A stretch of DNA of 9,511 bases from Avichristensenella sp031550095 (GTDB lineage: Bacteria; Bacillota; Clostridia; Christensenellales; Aristaeellaceae), in assembly GCA_031550095.1 (NCBI GenBank), contig JAVBOX010000131.1:1-9511 (forward strand), read 5' to 3'. This document shows, one piece after another, positions 1 to 5,518 of the stretch. Position 1 is the stretch's first letter. Every line of letters starts with the position of its first letter. Made by a program: the position numbers and the translations under genes. Under the pieces are notes generated by a model, which was given only the letters and a program-made list of their open reading frames with translations, was not told where the DNA came from and did not search any database.

Positions 1-31
1 CGGACAAGCGCTTGCCGCTTGTCCGTTTTTT
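1..31 (+). terminator. Rho-independent terminator of an upstream gene
   Basis: A perfect 10-bp stem (1-10 pairing with 16-25) with a 5-base loop is followed directly by six T residues (26-31). This is a textbook intrinsic terminator on the plus strand. It belongs to a gene left of the window. In Bacillus the gene group upstream of the M16 peptidase includes pnp, but nothing of such a gene is visible here. Confidence 0.9.
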
Positions 32-93
32 GCATTGGACGGGCCGCGAAAAGCCAAGCTATGCGCAGCCTCATCAGCGTAAAGGAGACTTTT

Positions 94-1359
94 ATGTTCC
101 ACGAATTCACTTTGCCTAACGGTCTGCGCGTTATCGCCGAACGTATCCCGCATTTTCGCTCGATCAGTGTCGGCCTCTGGATCGGCGCCGGCTCCATGTA
201 CGAGGTTGAGGCTGACAACGGCCTGTCCCACTTCGTGGAGCACATGCTTTTTAAGGGCACCGAAAGCCGTAGCGCCAAGGAAGTCGCGCAGGCGATGGAC
301 GCCATCGGGGGGCAGATGAACGCCTTTACCGCCAAGGAATGTACCTGCTATTATGCTAAGGTGATGGACGAGCATTTTGAAAACGCCATGGATCTTTTGA
401 GCGATCTGCTGCTGCATGCCAAACTGGATCCGGGCGAGTTTGAGAAAGAGCGCGGCGTGATCTTAGAAGAAATCGCCATGGTGGAGGATACGCCGGAGGA
501 TGTGGTCCACGATATGCTCAGCGAAGTTACGCTGGCCGGCAGCCCGCTGGCCCAGTCCATCTTGGGCACAACCGAGGGCATCTCAGCGTATCAGCGGTCG
601 GATTTGTTCGCGTACAGGAACACGCACTACCGGCCGGACAACACGGTTTTGGCGGTTGCTGGGCAGTATGACCCGCAGCGGCTGAGGGCTTTGGCGGAGG
701 AGATGCTGGGGGGCTGGGCGCCATCGGAATCGCCAGCGCTCCCGAAAATCGTGAAATGCTTTTCCCCTGGGATCCAGCGCAAGGTGAAGGACATTGAGCA
801 AATTCACCTTTGTATCGGCTATCCCGGCATTGCCTTGGGCGAGTCAGATCTTTACCCCCTTTCCATGTTCAACAACATGTTTGGCGGTGGCATGTCCTCC
901 CGCCTGTTCCAGCGGATCCGGGAGGAAAGCGGCATGGCCTATACGGTGTACAGCTATCCTACCGCCCATACCGGCGCGGGCATCTTCACCCTATACGCGG
1001 GCACCTCAACCCAGCACGTGGAGACGGTGCTAGAGATGCTCCGGGAAGAGGTGGGCCGGGTTTTGAAAGACGGCATGACCCAGGAGGAGTTTGTGAAGGC
1101 GCGGGAGCAGCTGAAGGGCGGCTTCATCATGGGATTGGAAACCCCCTCCAGCCGCATGAGCAACATTGGCCGAAGCGAGCTGCTGCTTCGGCGCGTGCAG
1201 AGCGAGGATGAGGTCATCGCGAAGATCGACACCGTGACCCCGGAGGATGTGATGCGAGTGGCCAAGGCGTTGCTGAACAACCCCAATGCCGCCACGGTGG
1301 TAGGGCGGGATGTGGATAAGCTTTCGGAGGAATCCCTCCTGTGGGGCCGCAATGGATAA
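94..1359 (+). CDS. M16 family zinc metallopeptidase (MlpA/YmxG-like)
   Basis: This is a 421-residue M16B-type peptidase of the mitochondrial-processing-peptidase/pitrilysin superfamily, a zinc enzyme that degrades or processes peptides. The inverted zinc motif HFVEH is at residues 46-50 (zinc ligands H46 and H50, catalytic E49), and E126, 76 residues past H50, fits the third ligand. The C-terminal half has the family's glycine-rich stretch and R/Y pair (FGGGMSSRLFQRIRE, then GMAYTVYS). Length matches one-polypeptide bacterial members. I chose the ATG at 94 because AAAGGAG (81-87) lies six bases upstream and the family's usual N-terminus (F-x-L-x-NGLRV) begins there; the reading frame opens earlier, but its first 25 codons look non-coding. 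It overlaps the next gene by 8 bases, so the two are probably translationally coupled. Its position near dpaA parallels B. subtilis mlpA. A weak possible -35 (TTGGAC, 35-40) lies upstream without a convincing -10. The substrate is unknown. Confidence 0.93.
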   Translation: MFHEFTLPNGLRVIAERIPHFRSISVGLWIGAGSMYEVEADNGLSHFVEHMLFKGTESRSAKEVAQAMDAIGGQMNAFTAKECTCYYAKVMDEHFENAMDLLSDLLLHAKLDPGEFEKERGVILEEIAMVEDTPEDVVHDMLSEVTLAGSPLAQSILGTTEGISAYQRSDLFAYRNTHYRPDNTVLAVAGQYDPQRLRALAEEMLGGWAPSESPALPKIVKCFSPGIQRKVKDIEQIHLCIGYPGIALGESDLYPLSMFNNMFGGGMSSRLFQRIREESGMAYTVYSYPTAHTGAGIFTLYAGTSTQHVETVLEMLREEVGRVLKDGMTQEEFVKAREQLKGGFIMGLETPSSRMSNIGRSELLLRRVQSEDEVIAKIDTVTPEDVMRVAKALLNNPNAATVVGRDVDKLSEESLLWGRNG

Positions 1360-1714
1360 GCTTGACGAGATTTTCCGCATGCAAAAGGCCTTGAATGCGG
1401 ATATCATTGCGCGGCGGGGGTTGACGGGCATTTCCGATGAGGAGTGGATTCAGAAGCAGGTGCTGGCCACTTTATCCGAGCTGGCGGAGCTGCTGGACGA
1501 GGTGAACTTCAAGTGGTGGAAGAACCCGAAACCGGTGAACCGGGACGCGGTTCAGGAGGAGTTGACGGACATCCTGCATTTTTTCATCAGCATGTGCTTG
1601 AAGGCGGGCATGGACGGCCAGACACTCTTTGATCGGTATGTGGAGAAGAACCGGGAGAATTTCAGGCGTCAGGACGGCACCAGCGAAAAAAAGGGATATC
1701 AAGTTGGAGAGTAG
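1352..1714 (+). CDS. MazG-like / dimeric dUTPase-family nucleotide pyrophosphohydrolase
   Basis: This is a 120-residue all-alpha protein of the MazG/dimeric dUTPase superfamily, which hydrolyses (d)NTPs, typically dUTP, to the monophosphate and pyrophosphate and so keeps uracil out of DNA. The magnesium-binding signature is visible as ExxE at residues 43-46 (SELAELLDE) and ExxD at 70-73 (EELTDIL), in two predicted helices. The flanking FKWWKNPKP and the C-terminal F-x-RYVEKNRENFRRQ segment are typical of the dUTPase_2 type rather than the NTP-PPase MazG type. The ATG at 1352 overlaps the peptidase stop codon region; a GTGGGG stretch (1341-1346) is the nearest Shine-Dalgarno-like sequence and CGGAGG (1325-1330) is rather far, which favours coupling to upstream translation. 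The substrate (dUTP or another dNTP) is inferred from family resemblance. In Bacillus this position holds ymxH, an unrelated protein. Confidence 0.85.
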   Translation: MDKLDEIFRMQKALNADIIARRGLTGISDEEWIQKQVLATLSELAELLDEVNFKWWKNPKPVNRDAVQEELTDILHFFISMCLKAGMDGQTLFDRYVEKNRENFRRQDGTSEKKGYQVGE

Positions 1715-1776
1715 ACGGCGCCAGGGTGTGTGGGCTATATAAGAATGGTATAAGAAGTTGGGGAAATAACAATACA

Positions 1777-1823
1777 AATGGGTTGCTCCCGTGAGTCTTC
1801 CGGAGGGGCAACCCATTGTTTTT
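1777..1823 (+). terminator. Intrinsic terminator between convergent genes
   Basis: A 10-bp perfect stem (1777-1786 with 1808-1817), extendable by about three pairs through a G-U, closes a loop of roughly 15 bases and is followed by GTTTTTG. It ends the M16-dUTPase operon on the plus strand. It lies 63 bases after the dUTPase stop and just before the stop of the opposing SH3 gene. Read from the minus strand, the trailing tract is only loosely T-rich, so termination of the SH3 transcript here is possible but weaker. Confidence 0.85.
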
Positions 1824-1837
1824 GTCCCACGGTTTGG

Positions 1838-2779
1838 CTATTGCTTCAAAAACCGATTCTGCACATAGCCGGCCAGGTCTCCAAACCGCACATGGGACCA
1901 ATCCCCAACCTTGCCCAGGATGTCCACCCATTCGCCGCTTTCAATCTGGGAGACGACGGATGTCTTGGTGGAGGCTGTTTTTCGCATGTTGACGAAGGCG
2001 CCGTTGTTATCCACCATCATCCGCTTCATGGGATTGTCGTAGCTGCCGGGCTCCGGGTTTCGGGCGATGGAGCTGTTCTCTATGAAGCCAACGGTATCGC
2101 CGATGCGCACCCGGGTCCAACCGTCTAGCTTTTCAAAGGAGAGCAGCACCACGAACTCAATCCCCGTGTTGTAGACGCCAAGCGACCGGCTTTTGGCATC
2201 CGGTGTTTCGCGAAGGCTGGTATCATTTGCGGATATGACGCCGTACATAAGGTTGTCCGGCTCCGCAACCCACGCGGAGCGCATGAAGCCTGTTTTTCTG
2301 TCTTCCACCATGCGCACGTGGAGCCAGCTGTCCCCGACGCCAAGTACCTCCAGGGCGCTGCCATCGGCATAGATACCCACCGCTTGGGAATCGTCGGTTT
2401 CGTTCTGCCGAAGCGCCAGTGAGGTCTGCGGGGGGGTAACCTTTACGATGCCCATTGGTATGGCGCTTACCACGGAGCCAAGGGGCTTGAGGAACTGCCG
2501 CTGCATGTAGCCTTCGGCTGTACCGATTCGCACATAGGCCCATTCGCTGTTGGGGGTGCTTAAAACCTCCACCTCCACGCCTGAGTCGTACTTGCGCAGG
2601 ATGGGTGAGCCTGCCTGCGCCTTGGTTCTCATGTTAAGGCGATCAGTTGGATCCGGATTGGAGACGACTAAAATTTCAGCGCCCGCAGCCAAAGGAATGG
2701 CCAAGATCATCAAGGCGCACATCAGCAAAGCCATGAATACGGAAACTGTCCGCGCACGCCTTTTATGCTTTCCTTTCAA
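1838..2779 (-). CDS. Secreted protein with four bacterial SH3 repeats
   Basis: This is a 313-residue exported protein. A basic N-terminus (KGKHKRRAR) is followed by a hydrophobic segment (about 13-31) and an AAGA|E signal-peptidase-I-like site near residue 34. The mature part is almost entirely four SH3b (SH3_3-like) repeats at about 46-98, 118-171, 186-237 and 261-312, each with the LNMR/LALR/SLRE/VNMR entry strand, a G-x-x-V-E-V-L middle and a closing W-x-x-V-R...GY/GF strand. No catalytic domain is attached, so a role in binding cell-wall peptide or another envelope ligand is inferred. The start is TTG: there is no ATG nearby and an excellent AGGAGGGA site lies 8 bases upstream. It is the only minus-strand gene, convergent with the dUTPase gene and divergent from dpaA. 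A TATAAT box on the minus strand (2821-2816) could be its -10, with no clear -35. Confidence 0.88.
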   Translation of the reverse strand: MKGKHKRRARTVSVFMALLMCALMILAIPLAAGAEILVVSNPDPTDRLNMRTKAQAGSPILRKYDSGVEVEVLSTPNSEWAYVRIGTAEGYMQRQFLKPLGSVVSAIPMGIVKVTPPQTSLALRQNETDDSQAVGIYADGSALEVLGVGDSWLHVRMVEDRKTGFMRSAWVAEPDNLMYGVISANDTSLRETPDAKSRSLGVYNTGIEFVVLLSFEKLDGWTRVRIGDTVGFIENSSIARNPEPGSYDNPMKRMMVDNNGAFVNMRKTASTKTSVVSQIESGEWVDILGKVGDWSHVRFGDLAGYVQNRFLKQ

Positions 2780-2815
2780 AGTATCTCCCTCCTGCTATAT
2801 GTTTGTGTATAATTT

Positions 2816-2821
2816 ATTATA
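2816..2821 (-). promoter_or_regulatory. Possible -10 box for the SH3-repeat gene
   Basis: On the minus strand a perfect TATAAT lies about 37 bases before the TTG start. The hexamer 17 bases further upstream does not resemble TTGACA. The surrounding region is AT-rich, so a chance match is quite possible. Confidence 0.35.
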
Positions 2822-2868
2822 TAACGAAATGAGAGCTGATTTTCTTCGCTTTGCCGCCTTTATTTGGA

Positions 2869-2874
2869 TATAAT
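2869..2874 (+). promoter_or_regulatory. Possible sigma-A -10 box upstream of dpaA
   Basis: TATAAT on the plus strand, 51 bases before the dpaA start, would give a leader of about 45 bases, a comfortable distance. No good -35 hexamer is found 16-18 bases upstream. It is listed as an alternative to the sigma-K-like site that follows it. Confidence 0.3.
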
Positions 2875-2879
2875 GCTTC

Positions 2880-2907
2880 ACGCGCCGCCTTGCCCTCGCA
2901 TACGGTA
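2880..2907 (+). promoter_or_regulatory. Sigma-K-like promoter for the dpaAB operon
   Basis: AC (2880-2881), a 17-base spacer, then CATACGGTA (2899-2907) exactly match the published sigma-K pattern AC-N17-CATAnnnTA. In B. subtilis the homologous spoVF operon is transcribed in the mother cell by sigma-K RNA polymerase, so the match is where biology predicts it. The weakness is distance: the inferred start near 2914 falls inside the Shine-Dalgarno sequence (2912-2920), leaving a leader of only about 12 bases. Confidence 0.5.
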
Positions 2908-2925
2908 CACCGGAGGTGATGCGGA

Positions 2926-3744
2926 GTGCGGTTGTTGATAATAGGCGGGGACGCAAGAAACCGGTACCTGGCAGCGCTGGCAAGGATCCGCGGGCACACG
3001 GTGTGTCTCATAGGGCATGGTACCCCCTCCCTCCAGGAAGCAGTGCCCTCCAGCCACGTTGTGATGCCATTTCCCGTTGCGGAAGCGGAAGGCTTCGCGC
3101 CTGCGATATTGTCCGGCGAAAAGCTGCCCATGGCGGAAATGTGCGCGATGATCGCGCCAAAGGCCATGGTATACGCCACAAAACCGGGGCCGATTCTGAC
3201 GGAATACATCTTAACAAACAACTGTACCCGCATCGACTTCCTGGATAGCGAGGCTTTTACCGTGCGAAACGCGGTTCCCTCGGCGGAGGGAGGCATCCAC
3301 GCGCTGATGAGCCGGGCGAAAACCTGCATCGACAACAGCGATTGCCTGATTGTTGGATATGGCCGCATTGGGCGGGCGTTGGCGATGAGGCTGAAAGGCC
3401 TTGGCGCCCACGTCACGGTCGCGGCCCGCAGTGAGGCGGCCCGGGCAAACGCCCAGTGCGATGGCTGTCAGGCGGTGCCTATTGGATGGATGCGTGAAAG
3501 CCACGGGTGCCGCTTTCTAATCAACACGGTGCCGGCAAGGATCATCGATGAGGATATGCTGGCAGCGCTTCCCCTTGATGCATTGGCATTGGATTTGGCG
3601 GGCGCGCCGTTCGGGTTTGACCTGGATGCGGCCATGGGGCTTGGCATTGAGGCTTGGCGAGAGCCGGGGTTGCCGGGGAGATACGCCCCGGAGACGGCGG
3701 CGGAGGCTATGCTCGCATTGATTGAGGAAAGAGACGGAGCGTGA
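2926..3744 (+). CDS. dpaA: Dipicolinate synthase subunit A (SpoVFA/DpaA)
   Basis: This 272-residue protein works with DpaB in the mother cell to turn a lysine-pathway dihydrodipicolinate-type intermediate into dipicolinic acid, the calcium chelator of the spore core. The N-terminal domain has the family's L-L-I-I-GGDARNRYL start (3-15). The second domain is a Rossmann fold with the nucleotide motif GYGRIG at 144-149 followed by ALAMRLKGLGAHVTVAARS. Also typical are NAVPSAEGGIHALM (115-128) before the Rossmann domain and the C-terminal LPGRYAPETAAEAM (249-262). The start is GTG at 2926: GGAGGTGAT (2912-2920), with full anti-Shine-Dalgarno complementarity, lies just upstream. An out-of-frame ATG at 2919 overlaps that site. 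It is slightly shorter than Bacillus SpoVFA, which is about 300 residues. The stop is 4 bases before the dpaB start, so the two form an operon. A sigma-K-like promoter lies upstream. Confidence 0.93.
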   Translation: MRLLIIGGDARNRYLAALARIRGHTVCLIGHGTPSLQEAVPSSHVVMPFPVAEAEGFAPAILSGEKLPMAEMCAMIAPKAMVYATKPGPILTEYILTNNCTRIDFLDSEAFTVRNAVPSAEGGIHALMSRAKTCIDNSDCLIVGYGRIGRALAMRLKGLGAHVTVAARSEAARANAQCDGCQAVPIGWMRESHGCRFLINTVPARIIDEDMLAALPLDALALDLAGAPFGFDLDAAMGLGIEAWREPGLPGRYAPETAAEAMLALIEERDGA

Positions 3745-3748
3745 AAAT

Positions 3749-4330
3749 ATGGATTTGCAAGGCAGCCGCATAGGGTTTGCGTTAACGGGCTCGTTTTGTA
3801 CATTTGCGAAAGTGTTTCCTCAGGTGGAAGCGTTGAACTGCGCTGGAGCTCAGATAATCCCGATTTTTTCCACCAACGTATACGAGATGGACACCCGGTT
3901 TTTTTCGGCCAATGAGGTGAGGCTTAGAATGCTTTCCGCCTCTGGCGCGGAGCCTTTACATACCTTGAACCAGGTGGAACCCATAGGCCCTAAGCATCTT
4001 CTGGATTTGCTGATCATCGCGCCCTGCACGGGCAACTCCCTGGCGAAACTGGCTGCGGGTATCGCGGATACGCCGGTGACCTTGGCGGCTAAATCCCACC
4101 TGCGGAACAACGGCCCGATTTTGCTGGCCGTTTCCACAAACGACGGGCTGGCGGCCGCGGCAAAAAACATCGGCGAGCTCCTTTCCCGCAGGCACTATTA
4201 CTTTGTGCCCTTTGAACAGGATGATCCCATCGGAAAGCCCCGTTCCCTGGTGGCGCAAATGGACCGAATTGTCGAATGCGCCTCGCTGGCTTTGGATGGG
4301 ATTCAGCCCCAACCCATTTTGGCGGATTGA
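3749..4330 (+). CDS. dpaB: Dipicolinate synthase subunit B (SpoVFB/DpaB)
   Basis: This 193-residue flavoprotein-fold subunit (Flavoprotein/HFCD superfamily) partners DpaA in making dipicolinic acid. The N-terminal strand and phosphate-binding loop are IGFALTGSFCTF (8-19), with TGSFCT at 13-18. The second conserved block is APCTGNSLAKLAAGIADTPVTLAAKSHLRN (91-120), the hallmark of the DpaB branch, where APCTGNS sits at the flavin-type site. Length equals the usual 190-200 residues. I chose ATG 3749, with GGAG at 3736-3739 nine bases upstream; the frame opens earlier at a TTG inside dpaA, but the DpaB family begins at about this residue. It lies 4 bases after the dpaA stop, consistent with stoichiometric co-expression. 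The 76 bases to the next gene hold only an imperfect hairpin without a T-run, so readthrough is likely. The lysine genes asd, dapG and dapA, which follow in Bacillus, are not here. Confidence 0.93.
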   Translation: MDLQGSRIGFALTGSFCTFAKVFPQVEALNCAGAQIIPIFSTNVYEMDTRFFSANEVRLRMLSASGAEPLHTLNQVEPIGPKHLLDLLIIAPCTGNSLAKLAAGIADTPVTLAAKSHLRNNGPILLAVSTNDGLAAAAKNIGELLSRRHYYFVPFEQDDPIGKPRSLVAQMDRIVECASLALDGIQPQPILAD

Positions 4331-4406
4331 CGGGCGGGAATTGGTTTATCCTCCCGTTGGAATAATCTGTGGCGCAGTTCCGTTATTTCTGCATGGAGGT
4401 GATGGA

Positions 4407-5402
4407 GTGCGCCGTTTTTTTTGTTTGTTTTTGATGGGCATGCTGCTAGCCGGGTCGGCGGCGGTTGCCCAGGGTACGCCTTGGGATGCCATTTTGACAG
4501 CCGTGGAGAAGCTTAACCCGGATGGCTTGGAGCAGGAAGCCGAGTTTCATGAAGCGGGTGGGTGGATTTCGGCCATTGTTTCCCAAAAGGGACGGATTGC
4601 CCCCCAGATGGAGGGTACCCAATGGTTTGGCCGTGTGTTCGATATGGCCACTGGGGAACCCATAACATGGGATGACGTGTTTGCCGACGGGGATGCCGCC
4701 GCGGAGCGCATTCAGGCGCTGGCGGAAGCCTCTGCCTATGACAACGCGTACGCCGAGCATAACCAGATCGCTCCGGTCCCTCGGGACAGCTTTTCGGTTC
4801 GGGATGGGGTATTGACCGTCTACTATCCGGCGGAGCAGCTTTCACACTTTTCCGGGCGCTCCGGAGCGTTCAGCTTCTGTGCGTATGAGCTGGACGGGCT
4901 TGTGCGAGAAGGCGTGCCCCTCGCCCAGGGAGACAGCGGACAAGCGAAGGAGGCCTTCGAGGCTGCTTTGGCGGAAGGTGCTTTTCCCGAGCCGCTTTCG
5001 GAATGGAAGCTTGGCGGCGAAATGGGGGAGGCGGCGGAAGCCCTTGGCCTTGTGGATGTGCCGGACCTTACCTATGACGCGGCGATGTATCGCTTTGAAG
5101 CGCCTGAAATGCGGGGCGTCACCCTCTTGGCGGCGCCTTTGGATGAGGACGTGGATCGCGCCGTGATCATCGGCATCATGGCGGAACGGATGGATTTTTC
5201 CGGCCTTAAGACGGGGATTTCAAGCCGTGAGGCGTGCGTGACCGCCCTTGGCGAACCGGACAGCGGAGAAATGGTCGAGACGGCCGATGCCTATAGCCGC
5301 CTTCCGACTGGTGAGACCCTGAAATGGATTCGCGGGGATAAAGCCCTGGAGATGCATTTCATTGATGGGATTTTATTTAGCGTTTCACTATGGATGGTAT
5401 AA
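4407..5402 (+). CDS. Secreted protein of unknown function, DUF3298/RsiV-like
   Basis: This is a 331-residue exported protein that I do not recognise by name. A signal peptide covers residues 1-21 (RRFFCLFLMGMLLAGSAAVA, likely cleavage AVA|Q). Residues 77-166 resemble the DUF3298 module of RsiV/PdaC-type proteins: FDMATGEPITWDDVF, then a helix, then DSFSVRDGVLTVYYPAEQL and FSFCAYELDG. The C-terminal part (about 240-331) has GISSREACVTALGEPDSG followed by LKWIRGDKALEMHFIDGILFSVSL, like small BamE/DUF4309-type envelope modules. Both resemblances are by eye and tentative. The start is GTG at 4407, seven bases after GGAGG (4395-4399); the frame is open further upstream inside dpaB, but only this start gives a signal peptide. 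An 8-T run (4415-4422) within the signal peptide is a possible slippage or sequencing-error site. It follows dpaB by 76 bases and is probably co-transcribed, but a sporulation role is only guilt by association. Confidence 0.8.
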   Translation: MRRFFCLFLMGMLLAGSAAVAQGTPWDAILTAVEKLNPDGLEQEAEFHEAGGWISAIVSQKGRIAPQMEGTQWFGRVFDMATGEPITWDDVFADGDAAAERIQALAEASAYDNAYAEHNQIAPVPRDSFSVRDGVLTVYYPAEQLSHFSGRSGAFSFCAYELDGLVREGVPLAQGDSGQAKEAFEAALAEGAFPEPLSEWKLGGEMGEAAEALGLVDVPDLTYDAAMYRFEAPEMRGVTLLAAPLDEDVDRAVIIGIMAERMDFSGLKTGISSREACVTALGEPDSGEMVETADAYSRLPTGETLKWIRGDKALEMHFIDGILFSVSLWMV

Positions 5403-5415
5403 AAACCGGCATAAT

Positions 5416-5444
5416 TTGAAAAAAGTGTGAATATGTGGTATACT
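5416..5444 (+). promoter_or_regulatory. Strong sigma-A-type promoter for ftsK
   Basis: TTGAAA (5416-5421), a 17-base spacer, then TATACT (5439-5444), with a TGG extended -10 element at 5436-5438. Spacing is optimal and eleven or so of the canonical positions match. The predicted transcription start is near 5451, about 68 bases before the ftsK ATG and inside the 5' arm of the hairpin that follows. Confidence 0.75.
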
Positions 5445-5446
5445 GC

Positions 5447-5479
5447 AAAGCTGGAGAGGTGGTGCTTCTCCAGCTTTTT
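5447..5479 (+). terminator. Terminator-like hairpin overlapping the ftsK transcription start
   Basis: A perfect 11-bp stem (5447-5457 with 5467-5477) with a 9-base loop runs into five Ts (5475-5479). It has the form of an intrinsic terminator for the dpaA-dpaB-secreted-protein operon, 45 bases past its last stop codon. Because it overlaps the predicted start of the ftsK transcript, most of the stem would also form the 5' end of that RNA. Confidence 0.8.
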
Positions 5480-5518
5480 AACTACACCCGGTAGGCGTGG
5501 AAAGATGGGGGTGGCGGC

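Noticed and set aside
1326..1339. Small GGAGG/CCTCC hairpin at the peptidase-dUTPase junction
   Set aside because: It is only 5 bp with a 4-base loop and lies within peptidase codons. It could affect coupling, but there is too little to claim a regulatory role.
2808..2813. A second plus-strand TATAAT in the divergent intergenic region
   Set aside because: There is no -35 at a suitable distance and the stretch is AT-rich, so it is probably chance.
4330..4357. Possible terminator between dpaB and the secreted-protein gene
   Set aside because: The stem has a mismatch and a wobble pair and no T-run follows, so it is unlikely to end transcription.
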